From an uncultured Flavobacterium sp. (GTDB lineage Bacteria; Bacteroidota; Bacteroidia; Flavobacteriales; Flavobacteriaceae): DNA of 64,000 nucleotides. A program made the translations under genes and the position numbers. The notes below the pieces were generated by a model that saw only the letters and a list, made by a program, of their open reading frames with translations, was not told the DNA's origin and did no database searches. Positions 54,601 to 62,426 of this stretch are shown piece by piece; position 1 is the stretch's first letter, and each line of letters starts with the position of its first letter. The stretch spans positions 1 to 64,000 of the forward strand of contig NZ_OY730255.1 of the NCBI RefSeq assembly GCF_963422545.1, written 5' to 3'.

Positions 54601-54612
54601 ATTGTTAAGTAA
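51604..54612 (+). CDS. Putative glycoside hydrolase (DUF6067-like), exported
   Basis: This 1002-residue protein has a signal peptide (about 1-29, ending PLAAQ). N-terminal beta-sandwich domains (about 30-345, with repeated strands such as FQLGVYALEDLKNVKV) precede a TIM-barrel-like part (about 640-930). The latter contains YNTVREVSNK, GIDGIYLDDVAFDRITMKR with D778 and D779, IIDLHSANQYN and TEVSGIPFGLMGEM. The layout is that of DUF6067, related in style to GH123/DUF4091 glycosidases. A C-terminal beta domain ends the protein. Specificity is unknown; context suggests an exo-glycosidase on amino sugar or galactose residues. Confidence 0.65.
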   Translation: MKPNLKNRQILSRILIMCLCIFSIPLAAQQIKYTDGNNSWNPNLLGNHRVVVEFTGKDNVAKTTIEWRRRDEKPELKRIIVQDASGKEIQNVKTADINREKGTIYFEPLSGKGTYYVYYMPYIDEGDANYPKGIYAKPEDKADAQWLSKIKPNLADNCTVKEIQSINAFNSFYPMDVIATAAETNDIIAKNSGNSFLVFPEDRLYSIRMRNDLPQRWIQKGVQSTFSDTAMKGEYLAFQLGVYALEDLKNVKVSFTNLVSTTGATIEGKDINCINTDGIRYDGSAFAANVSVSKGKVQAMWCGIDVPQTAATGNYTGKATVIADGKSKEITLQIKVTDEVTKNGGIDSPEKMTRLKWLNSTLAQENTVIAPYTPLVVTDSEISLLGRKLIVGANGFPTQIQTYFTPEMTSVGTKANNILSAPMAFHFIDAAGKEAAQWKNTGLKFTKKEAGTVAWESTSSSQAIQMDVNASVEFDGFLHYTVKVTALEDVTFNDINFQMPIQPTSAKYMMGLGQKGGERPANFDWKWDVAHKNQDGAWIGNVNSGLQFSLRDEKYSRPLNTNFYLQKPLLLPTSWGNENKGGITIAPTQKSVLVNAYSGARSMKKGDVLYYNFNLLITPFHKIDTDFQWNTKFYHKYSPIDTIAQTGATVINIHHANAINPYINYPFIEFKKMKSYIDEAHEKGLKVKIYNTVREVSNKAYETFALRSLGHEIYSPGKGGGFSWLQEHVGDDYIAAWFVPEIKDAAIVNSGMNRWHNYYVEGMNWLTQNVGIDGIYLDDVAFDRITMKRVKRVLTKDGHPGIIDLHSANQYNKSDGFNNSANLYMEHFPYINKLWFGEYFDYEKNQPDFFLTEVSGIPFGLMGEMLQDGGNPWRGMVFGMTNRMPWSHNADPRPIWKLWDSFGIKGSEMIGYWSENCPVKTNSDKVLATVYKKNGSTLISIASWADSDVKIKLTIDWKKLGINPAKATITAPEVANFQPSQTFTAKDEIPVTKGKGWLLIVK

Positions 54613-54631
54613 TAATCTGAATCAAGATTTT

Positions 54632-54701
54632 GTGCCGTTAGGCACTAAATATTGGTAGAAAACATGAATTGGAACAGATTTAGCGTGCTGTAGGTACGCA
54701 A
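54632..54701. repeat. Second copy of the GTGCCGTTAGGCAC...GCGTGCTGTAGGTACGC repeat
   Basis: It matches 50439-50510 over its full length with scattered substitutions. It starts 19 bp after the stop of the DUF6067-like gene. Confidence 0.75.
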
Positions 54702-54719
54702 TAATTATCGCATCTAGTT

Positions 54720-54808
54720 TGTCATTCCGAGGAACGAGGAATCTCCGCTAGCAGCTCGACAAAGATTGCGGAGTTACTTGCGGAGATTCCTCGTTCCTCG
54801 GAATGACA
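54720..54808. repeat. 29-bp perfect inverted repeat (GTCATTCCGAGGAACGAGGA family)
   Basis: Arms at 54720-54748 and 54780-54808 are perfect complements over 29 bases with a 31-base loop containing TAGCAGCTCGACAAAGATTG. The arm word GTCATTCCGAGGAACGAGGA is one I recall as a repeated word in flavobacterial genomes. It looks like a MITE or large REP. Confidence 0.8.
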
Positions 54809-54842
54809 AGATCGCGAGAAAGTTTAGAGTATAACCAAATAA

Positions 54843-54915
54843 TGCCACAGATTTCACAAACTAATTTATTTAGATAAATTCAAAAAAATCTTTTCAATCT
54901 GTGAAATCCGTGGCA
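54843..54915. repeat. Intergenic palindromic element (GCCACAGATTTC family)
   Basis: TGCCACAGATTTCACA (54843-54858) pairs with TGTGAAATCCGTGGCA (54900-54915) with one mismatch. With the two preceding elements it makes the 333-bp gap before the DUF5107 gene almost wholly repeat DNA; no promoter was recognised in it. Confidence 0.7.
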
Positions 54916-54945
54916 AAAAAATAACCAAACCAAAACCAGCTTCAT

Positions 54946-57900
54946 ATGAAACTTAAACCTTTCTTATCAATTCTACTTTTTGGAAGCCTGTTTGTCCAAG
55001 CTCAAAATAAACCCACAATAAAAGAATACAAAAAAGTATTCACAACCTATCCTTTTTCAGATCCGGATCCAATTCCTAAACCAGATACAAAAGTGTATCC
55101 GTATTTTCGTTTTGATGGTTTTACAGATAAACCAATTCAGAAAGAATGGAAAGTTATCGAACTCGAAAATGATTATATCAAAATAACGATTCTGCCTGAA
55201 ATTGGCGGAAAAGTTTGGTCGGCAATAGAAAAATCAACAGGAAAAGACTTTATTTACAACAATCACGTCATCAAATTTAGAGATATTGCCATGCGTGGTC
55301 CGTGGACAAGCGGCGGCGTTGAAGGTAATTACGGAATCATCGGGCATACGCCAAATTGTGCTACACCTGTAGATTATACAACCATAACCAGAGCAGACGG
55401 AAGTGTAAGTTGTGTTATTGGCGTTTTGGATTTATTGACACGAACTTCCTGGAAATTAGACATTAATTTACCAAAAGACAAAGCTTATTTTACTACCAAT
55501 TCGTTTTGGTTCAACTCAACCGAAGCAGAACAGCCTTATTATACCTGGATGAATACCGGTATTAAAGCTTCTGAAAATTTACAATTTATTTATCCCGGAC
55601 AAAGTTATATTGGGCATAACGGAGAACATAATTCGTGGCCAATCGACAAAGAAAATGGTAAGGATTTATCTTTCTATAAAAACAATAATTTTGGCGGTTA
55701 CAAATCGTATCACGTTTTTGGTAAATACGATGATTTCTTTGGTGGATATTACCATGACGAAGATTTTGGAATGGGACGATACGGCAACCATGATGACAAA
55801 CCCGGCAAAAAAATATGGATTTGGGGATTGTCTCAACAAGGTATGATTTGGGAAAAATTATTAACCGATACTGACGGTCAATATGTAGAAATTCAAAGCG
55901 GAAGATTGTTCAATCAAGCGAGCGAAGGCAGTAATTTGACACCCTTTAAACAACGTTCTTTTGCACCTTATCAAACAGATTCGTGGACAGAATACTGGTT
56001 TCCGGTAAAACAGACCAAAGGTTTTGTAAAAGCCAATAATTATGGAGCTGTAAATGTCAAAAACGAAAACGGCTGGTTGAAAATCTATTTTTCTCCACTT
56101 CAAAAATTAAACGAAAAATTAGAAGTTTTTGATAATGGAAAGAAAATCTATTCTAAAGATATTTCGGTAAACACCTTACAAATATTCAAAGATTCCCTTC
56201 AAGTTTCGGTTAACGAAAACAAATTAAGACTTACGCTTGGCGAAAATAAATTAGTTTGGAATTCAGCACCTGAAGATGGCAATTTAGCCCGTCCGCTGGA
56301 AGTACCAAAAGATTTCGACAACAATTCGGTTTATGGATTATATCTGCAAGGAAAAAATTATATCAGTTTTAAAGATTATGTAAAAGCAGAAGAAAACCTA
56401 AATGCATGTTTGAAAAAAGATCCAAACTATGCTCCTGCCCTTTCTGATTTAGCCTTTTTACAAATTAGAAAATTACAATACAAAGAAGCTGTAATTTCGG
56501 CAAGTAAAGCTTTAGCTATAGACACTTATAATCCTGCAGCCAATTATTACTACGGACTTGCAAATCTATATTTAGGAAATATAATCGATGCAAAAGACGG
56601 TTTTGATATTGCCGCTGCCAGCGTTGAATTTCGCAGTCCTGCTTATACTGCTTTGAGCAAAATTTACTTTAGTGAAAACGATCAGCCAAAAGCAATCGAA
56701 TATGCTGAGAAAAGTTTGCTTAACAATCAATACAATTTAGAAAGTTTACAATTGTTAGCCGTTTTATATCGCGTGCAAAACAATGCTGAAAAAGCAAATG
56801 AAGTATTAAATAAAATAATCACGGTTGATCCCCTAAATCATTTTGCCGGTTTTGAAAGATTCCTTTGGGAAAATTCAGAAGCCACAAAACTGCATTTCAC
56901 ATCGCTTATACAAAACGAAATGCCAGAACAAACCTATCTGGAACTAGGAATTTGGTATCAGCATCTGGGTCGTAAGGATGAAGCACTAAAAGTTTTTTCA
57001 CTCGCGGCTCCAAGTGCTGAAGTTATATACTGGAAAGCATTTTTAGAAAGCAAACCAGTTGATTTAAGTAAAATTCAACCGGGAATCAGTTTTCCTTTCC
57101 GTGGAGAAACGGCTATTATTCTCGAAAAGTTGATTCAGACAAACGATCAATGGCAATTGAAATATCATCTGGCTTTAATTGAGTGGAATCGTGATAATGT
57201 TTCGAAAGCAAAAGAATTATTCACACAATGCGGTACAAAACCAAATGATCCGGCTTTTTATGCTGCAAAAGCATCTTTGTTTAAAGACGATTCTAACGTT
57301 GTAATTGCAAGTCTTCAACAAGCTCTTAAATTAGACAATCAAGGCTGGAGATATCATAAACTATTGACAGAACATTACATCAGTCAAAAACAATATGACA
57401 AAGCATTGGCAATTGCAGAACCATTTTACAAAAAACATACAGACAATTATTTAATGGGAATGTTGTACGGCAAAACATTGTTGTTCAACAAAAAATATGT
57501 TGCAGCAGATGCTTTCCTTACCAAATTAGAAATCCTTCCTTTTGAAGGTGCAACAATAGGACGTCAATTGTATCATGAAGCTAAATTGATGCAGGCTGTA
57601 GCCGAAATGAAAAACAAGCAATACAAAAAAGCATTACAATTTATTGCCGATGCTAAATTGTGGCCGCAAAATCTGGGCGTAGGAAAACCGTATGATGTTG
57701 ATATTGACGAAAGACTTGAAAATTGGTTAGATTATCAATGTTACACAAGTCTTGGCGATAGCGAAAAAGCAAAACAGTCATTACAGAAAATTACCGCTTT
57801 TAATCCGAAAATTGATAATACGGTTATGAATTTCTTACCGGCAAACCAATTGGTTTCTGCTTGGGCGATCGAGAAAACTTCATCAGCAAATGAAGCAGAA

Positions 57901-58041
57901 AAGTGGTTAAAAAGTCAGGCAGATTTATATGCAACAAACAAAATTGTGCAATGGACATTATTAGTTTACACTAAAAAACAATCTGATATTTTGACTGCTG
58001 ACGAAAAAGACGGAGAAGTTAGAATCATCGAAAAATTATAA
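54946..58041 (+). CDS. DUF5107 domain protein with C-terminal TPR repeats, exported
   Basis: This 1031-residue protein has a signal peptide (residues 1-19, ending LFVQAQ). Residues about 60-350 form a DUF5107-type beta-sandwich resembling galactose-mutarotase-like folds (ITILPEIGGKVWSAIEKSTG, RGPWTSGGVEGNYGIIGHTP, GGYYHDEDFGMGRYG). From about residue 460 it consists of TPR units (YAPALSDLAFLQIRKLQY, YNPAANYYYGLANLYLGN, NAEKANEVLNKIITVDPLNH). Such fusions occur in Bacteroidetes polysaccharide loci and may be enzymes on a sugar hemiacetal or scaffold proteins. The reaction is unknown. Confidence 0.75.
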   Translation: MKLKPFLSILLFGSLFVQAQNKPTIKEYKKVFTTYPFSDPDPIPKPDTKVYPYFRFDGFTDKPIQKEWKVIELENDYIKITILPEIGGKVWSAIEKSTGKDFIYNNHVIKFRDIAMRGPWTSGGVEGNYGIIGHTPNCATPVDYTTITRADGSVSCVIGVLDLLTRTSWKLDINLPKDKAYFTTNSFWFNSTEAEQPYYTWMNTGIKASENLQFIYPGQSYIGHNGEHNSWPIDKENGKDLSFYKNNNFGGYKSYHVFGKYDDFFGGYYHDEDFGMGRYGNHDDKPGKKIWIWGLSQQGMIWEKLLTDTDGQYVEIQSGRLFNQASEGSNLTPFKQRSFAPYQTDSWTEYWFPVKQTKGFVKANNYGAVNVKNENGWLKIYFSPLQKLNEKLEVFDNGKKIYSKDISVNTLQIFKDSLQVSVNENKLRLTLGENKLVWNSAPEDGNLARPLEVPKDFDNNSVYGLYLQGKNYISFKDYVKAEENLNACLKKDPNYAPALSDLAFLQIRKLQYKEAVISASKALAIDTYNPAANYYYGLANLYLGNIIDAKDGFDIAAASVEFRSPAYTALSKIYFSENDQPKAIEYAEKSLLNNQYNLESLQLLAVLYRVQNNAEKANEVLNKIITVDPLNHFAGFERFLWENSEATKLHFTSLIQNEMPEQTYLELGIWYQHLGRKDEALKVFSLAAPSAEVIYWKAFLESKPVDLSKIQPGISFPFRGETAIILEKLIQTNDQWQLKYHLALIEWNRDNVSKAKELFTQCGTKPNDPAFYAAKASLFKDDSNVVIASLQQALKLDNQGWRYHKLLTEHYISQKQYDKALAIAEPFYKKHTDNYLMGMLYGKTLLFNKKYVAADAFLTKLEILPFEGATIGRQLYHEAKLMQAVAEMKNKQYKKALQFIADAKLWPQNLGVGKPYDVDIDERLENWLDYQCYTSLGDSEKAKQSLQKITAFNPKIDNTVMNFLPANQLVSAWAIEKTSSANEAEKWLKSQADLYATNKIVQWTLLVYTKKQSDILTADEKDGEVRIIEKL

Positions 58042-58060
58042 TAAGCAACGGAATACATAG

Positions 58061-58231
58061 CCCGCTGGGTCTAATTATTTTTAACACATAGAAACATAGG
58101 ATTATTGAACTCAATAAAGGCGTTTCACTTACATTAACACATCCCGATAGCTATCGGGACTATGTGTGAGAAACGAGTTTCTTTTTGATTTACTTTTTTT
58201 TCAAAAACATAAAATCTATGTTTCTATGTGT
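58061..58231. repeat. Long palindromic element with CATAGAAACATAG arms, copy A
   Basis: ACACATAGAAACATAG (58084-58099) pairs perfectly with CTATGTTTCTATGTGT (58216-58231). Inside lies the 18-bp palindrome TCCCGATAGCTATCGGGA (58142-58159). A flank CCCGCTGGGT (58061-58070) is shared with copy B at 62211. It occupies the gap before the M60 gene. Confidence 0.75.
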
Positions 58232-58322
58232 TTAAATATTATTTTTTATGCATTACACGCAACAGTTGAATATAGAATCGATTACGAACTAAATTAACTA
58301 TAACTAATAAAAAACTACACGA

Positions 58323-59885
58323 ATGAAACAACTTGTTTTACTTTGCCTTTTATTTTTCCTTTCTAAAGGTAATAGTTATGCTCAAAGTTCTATAGACTCA
58401 ATTTCTATAAAAGAAGATTTAGCTTTTTTTAAAGATAATTTAGCCACGAAATTAAAAAAGAACATAAAACAGCAAGAATTAGATAAAATTAAAAATAAGG
58501 AAATTCATGATGCAGCCCTACAAATGCTTAAGGGCGAATATGATTTCAATTATAGATTAGCTACTTACAAAGCTTATTTATCGCCAACAGCCTTAGGAAA
58601 AAAGTTATCCATTGGTGATGGATATAGTAAATATGAAAACATTACAGGTATTTATTTGCCCTTAGGTAAACACGTAATTCTAGTAGACAATATTGCTAAA
58701 AATAAAACTGTCGATTTAGTTATACCTAATTGGAACCGACAGCCACCTGCAGGAATTGAACCTGATAAAGACCCTAATTGGGGAATTGAAAAGAAAACAT
58801 ATCCTTTAAAAAATGGTATAAACATTATAGATGTTAAAGACTTTAGTGGTTTGGCTTACATTAATTATTATTCTGAAGAACCTAAAAAGGAAAACGCTAT
58901 TAAAATTCATTTTATTGATGCCGTAATAAATGGATTTTTCGATTCAGGAAAACAAAAAAATGAAGATTGGAATAAACTTCTGGACAACAATATTTATCCT
59001 ATGATAGATGCCAGAGGAAAGTATATTCAAACCATTTATCCTAAAGCAGATTTAAAAAAATATGCTTACAACAAAGGCGTGGAATTACTAAATTGTTATG
59101 ACACTTTGATCTATCGCCAACATCGACTTATGGGATTAATTAAATACAATCTTGTACCAAACAACAGGATATTGGCTCGTGTAAACTACAATTATTATAT
59201 GTTTAGAGACGAAGATGGAATAGCATATATGGGCGGTAAATCTGGTTATGCATTAGGAATGGTACTTGATCCTCAAAAAGTAATAGCCGGCGATCCGGCA
59301 TGGGGATTTAGCCACGAAACCGGTCATGTGCATCAACTGCAGCCCTATTTTAGTTGGGCAGGACTTTGTGAAGTTAGTAATAATGTTTTCACAATGTATG
59401 TTATCAAATCATTAGGGATTAAATCTCGTCTTTTAGAAGGTAACTACTATGATTCTGCAAGAAAAAAAGTTATCGAAACAAAAGAAAGTTATTTAAAAGT
59501 AGGTGGAAGTTTTGAACCGCTTGTGCCTTTTTGGCAACTGCAATTATACTTCGAAAAAGCAGGTAAATATCCTGATTTTTACCCTGACCTTTTTGAAGCA
59601 TTTAGAAAACAAGCCAACGCTTTTGATAAACTAAAAGTAAAAGCCGATGAAAATCCGGCTGTTTACCAACTCAACTTTATAAAAACGGCATGTGAAATCA
59701 GTAAAGTTGATTTAACCGATTTTTTTGATTCATACGGATTCTTTTATGTGGGCAATTTCGAAGGAGATTGTTATGGAGCATATCACTATAACATGACCGA
59801 AAAAATGGCAATAGATTGTAAAAAAGAAATAAAATCGAAAAATTATCCTAAACCAGTTTTAGATATTACTACCTTGACTGATTAA
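58323..59885 (+). CDS. M60-like (enhancin/mucinase-type) metallopeptidase, exported
   Basis: This 520-residue protein has a signal peptide (residues 1-21, ending SYAQ). The catalytic stretch WGFSHETGHVHQLQPYFSWA holds HExxH (H331, E332, H335), and E350 in CEVSNN provides the M60 pattern HExGHx(n)E. M60-like peptidases cut O-glycosylated proteins such as mucins, usually beside glycan-binding modules; none was recognised here, although the N-terminal half (about 30-290) could be a beta-sandwich accessory domain. It is transcribed in line with the glycosidase genes, 281 bp after the DUF5107 gene. Confidence 0.85.
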   Translation: MKQLVLLCLLFFLSKGNSYAQSSIDSISIKEDLAFFKDNLATKLKKNIKQQELDKIKNKEIHDAALQMLKGEYDFNYRLATYKAYLSPTALGKKLSIGDGYSKYENITGIYLPLGKHVILVDNIAKNKTVDLVIPNWNRQPPAGIEPDKDPNWGIEKKTYPLKNGINIIDVKDFSGLAYINYYSEEPKKENAIKIHFIDAVINGFFDSGKQKNEDWNKLLDNNIYPMIDARGKYIQTIYPKADLKKYAYNKGVELLNCYDTLIYRQHRLMGLIKYNLVPNNRILARVNYNYYMFRDEDGIAYMGGKSGYALGMVLDPQKVIAGDPAWGFSHETGHVHQLQPYFSWAGLCEVSNNVFTMYVIKSLGIKSRLLEGNYYDSARKKVIETKESYLKVGGSFEPLVPFWQLQLYFEKAGKYPDFYPDLFEAFRKQANAFDKLKVKADENPAVYQLNFIKTACEISKVDLTDFFDSYGFFYVGNFEGDCYGAYHYNMTEKMAIDCKKEIKSKNYPKPVLDITTLTD

Positions 59886-59948
59886 TTTTCAAATCAAAAA
59901 TTGAAATTTTTAAAATATATTTATACCAATTATTATAAAAACAAAAAA

Positions 59949-62123
59949 ATGAATAAAAAATTCCTAAAATATACTGTTTTAAGTTTAGTTGCTTTGGCTT
60001 GTCAGAATATTGAGGCGCAAAATGCGGATCAAAATAAGGAAGACATATCAACTTACAGAGTTACAGCATTAAAAGTTCACGATTTAGTACATACAAAACT
60101 CGATGTATCATTTGATTATGGAAAACGCTATTTAAACGGAAAAGCGTGGCTAACTTTAAAACCTCATTTTTATGAAACTGATGCTCTTACGCTTGACGCC
60201 AAAGGAATGGATTTTAAAGAAATTGCTATAGTTCAAGGAGCGAAAAAGACGCCTTTGAAATATACATATGACAACGAACAGCTTTTTATTACTTTAGACA
60301 GAAAGTATAAAAGCACTGAAAAATACATCGTTTATATCGATTATACAGCAAAACCAGACGAATTAAAAGCTAAAGGAAGTGCTGCAATTACAGATGCGAA
60401 AGGATTGTATTTTATAAATCCTGACGGAAAAGACGACAAACCAATTCAGATTTGGACACAAGGTGAAACTGAAGCATCATCGGCTTGGTTTCCAACAATT
60501 GACAAACCAAATCAGAAAACAACTTCTGAAATTGCAATGACCGTTGATGCAAAATACGTCACTTTATCAAATGGAAAATTAACAGCACAAAAAGCCAACA
60601 AAAATGGCACTCGTACTGATATCTGGAAAATGGATTTACCACATTCTCCGTATTTATTTATGATGGCTGTTGGGGATTTTAAAATCTTTAAAGATTCATA
60701 TAACGGAAAAGAAGTTAATTATTATTTAGAGCCAAAATATGCGCCTTACGCCAAACAAATCTTCGGAAAAACTCCGGATATGATGAAGTTTTACGGCAAA
60801 ATGTTAGGCGTAGAATATCCTTGGGTAAAATATTCTCAAATTGTTGCCAGAGATTATGTTTCTGGTGCGATGGAAAATACATCGGCAACTTTGCATGGTG
60901 AATATGTACAAAAAACAGAAAGAGAATTATTAGATGACAATCAGGAAAGCACCATTGCTCACGAACTTTTTCACCAATGGTTTGGAGATTATGTAACAGC
61001 TGAATCCTGGTCTAATTTAACCATGAACGAATCTTTTGCAACATTTGGCGAAGTACTTTGGCACGGTCACGATGCCGGACAAGATGCTGAAGACAGATCT
61101 CGTTATGAAAAATTACAAAACTGTTTACGTTCTTCAAAAGATGGAGTAAGTCCGCCATTAGCACGTTTTTATTACAAAGACAAAGAAGATATGTTTGATA
61201 ATATTAGTTACTCAAAAGGTTCTATCATATTATATGCAGCAAAAAATCAAATGGGCGACGAAGCATTTTTCAAATCGTTAAACCGTTATTTAACAACAAA
61301 TGCTTACAAAACCGGAGAATCACATCAACTGCGTTTAGCAATGGAAGAAGTTACCGGAAAAGACTGGAGTCCATACTTTAATCAATGGTATTACCAGGGA
61401 GGAAATCCAATTTTGAATGTAGAATATGGATACGCTGACGGAAAAGCTACAATTGGGGTAAAACAAGTACAAGCAAGTTCAGTACAAACCTTTAGTTTAC
61501 CATTAAAAGTTGATTTTTATGTAAACGGAACTAAAATTACAAAAGACATTTTGATCGACAAAAGAGAGCAAAGTTTTAGTTTTGATGTACCGGCACAACC
61601 TACTTTTATAGATCTTGATCCTGATAAAATTTTAGTAGGTCAGGTAATCGACAACAAAAAAGTATCTGATTATTTGTTCCAATACAAAAATGTTCCAACT
61701 TATTATAACCGAATTGAAGCTATAAAATTTGCAGCTAAAGAGAAAACCTATGATGCACAACTTATACTTTTGGCAGGTTTAGAAGATCAACAGGATGATT
61801 TGAGAATACTAAGTATAAAAGCAATTGATTTGAGTGACGCTCAAACTAAAGATGCGGCACTTAAAACTTTGCTTAGCATTGCTAAAAATGATAAAAAGAC
61901 AGCTTCAAGAGCCGCTGCAATTATAAAATTGGCAGGAACAGGCGACGCTTCATATAAAGAATTAATGCAGGAAAGCATCAAAAATCAATCTTATAATGTA
62001 ATAGCTGCCGGAGTTTATGGATTATCAAAATACTCTACCGAAGAATCAGATAAAGCATTATCAACTTTAGACGAAGACACTAAAAAACATGTAACACCGC
62101 TAATCAAAAGATTTAGCAAATAG
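59949..62123 (+). CDS. M1 family aminopeptidase, exported
   Basis: This 724-residue protein starts at the ATG at 59949 (MNKKFLKYTVLSL), giving a clean signal peptide that ends IEAQ; an upstream TTG-type extension is not used. It has the exopeptidase motif GAMEN (residues 306-310) and the zinc site HELFHQWFGDYVTAESW with H338, E339, H342 and E361. HEAT-like helices form the C-terminal part (about 570-724). It trims N-terminal residues from peptides. It begins 63 bp after the M60 gene stop and probably processes glycopeptides released by it. Confidence 0.9.
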   Translation: MNKKFLKYTVLSLVALACQNIEAQNADQNKEDISTYRVTALKVHDLVHTKLDVSFDYGKRYLNGKAWLTLKPHFYETDALTLDAKGMDFKEIAIVQGAKKTPLKYTYDNEQLFITLDRKYKSTEKYIVYIDYTAKPDELKAKGSAAITDAKGLYFINPDGKDDKPIQIWTQGETEASSAWFPTIDKPNQKTTSEIAMTVDAKYVTLSNGKLTAQKANKNGTRTDIWKMDLPHSPYLFMMAVGDFKIFKDSYNGKEVNYYLEPKYAPYAKQIFGKTPDMMKFYGKMLGVEYPWVKYSQIVARDYVSGAMENTSATLHGEYVQKTERELLDDNQESTIAHELFHQWFGDYVTAESWSNLTMNESFATFGEVLWHGHDAGQDAEDRSRYEKLQNCLRSSKDGVSPPLARFYYKDKEDMFDNISYSKGSIILYAAKNQMGDEAFFKSLNRYLTTNAYKTGESHQLRLAMEEVTGKDWSPYFNQWYYQGGNPILNVEYGYADGKATIGVKQVQASSVQTFSLPLKVDFYVNGTKITKDILIDKREQSFSFDVPAQPTFIDLDPDKILVGQVIDNKKVSDYLFQYKNVPTYYNRIEAIKFAAKEKTYDAQLILLAGLEDQQDDLRILSIKAIDLSDAQTKDAALKTLLSIAKNDKKTASRAAAIIKLAGTGDASYKELMQESIKNQSYNVIAAGVYGLSKYSTEESDKALSTLDEDTKKHVTPLIKRFSK

Positions 62124-62146
62124 TTAGCAAAATCATTGCTCTCAAA

Positions 62147-62204
62147 ATCAAATACGGAACATAGTAAAGGCGACATTTAGTCTTTATTATGTTCCGTATT
62201 TGAT
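62147..62204 (+). terminator. Large hairpin after the M1 gene
   Basis: ATCAAATACGGAACATAGTA (62147 on) pairs with the segment ending ATGTTCCGTATTTGAT at 62204, giving a stem of more than 20 bp with one or two mismatches, 24 bp after the stop. A strong T-run is lacking, so it may be a repeat or a processing site as well as a terminator. Confidence 0.6.
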
Positions 62205-62210
62205 ATTATA

Positions 62211-62390
62211 ACCCGTTGGGTGTAAATATTAAACACATAGAAACATAGATTTTATGTGTAAAAAAGAATACAAAAAGAAATATATTTCTTTCACATAGAT
62301 AGCTATGTGCATTTTAAATAAGTGAAACGTCTTTTTTAAGTAAACAAAAACTATGTTTCTATGTGTTAAAATAATTACCCTCAACGGGTG
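62211..62390. repeat. Long palindromic element with CATAGAAACATAG arms, copy B
   Basis: ACCCGTTGGGTGTAA (62211-62225) faces TTACCCTCAACGGGT (62375-62389), and inside it ACACATAGAAACATAG (62233-62248) pairs perfectly with CTATGTTTCTATGTGT (62351-62366). The inner word AAGTGAAACGTCTT matches AAGGCGTTTCACTT of copy A in inverted orientation. It fills most of the 303-bp gap before the GH110 gene. Confidence 0.75.
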
Positions 62391-62426
62391 AACTTATATA
62401 TTTTAAAAATAAAAAATAAACTAAAA

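Noticed and set aside
51604..54612. Confident GH123 assignment
   Set aside because: Layout resembles GH123/DUF4091 enzymes, but no family-specific catalytic motif could be verified by eye.
58061..62390. Composite transposon formed by the two palindromes
   Set aside because: No transposase and no target-site duplications were seen; the copies are noted only as flanking repeats.
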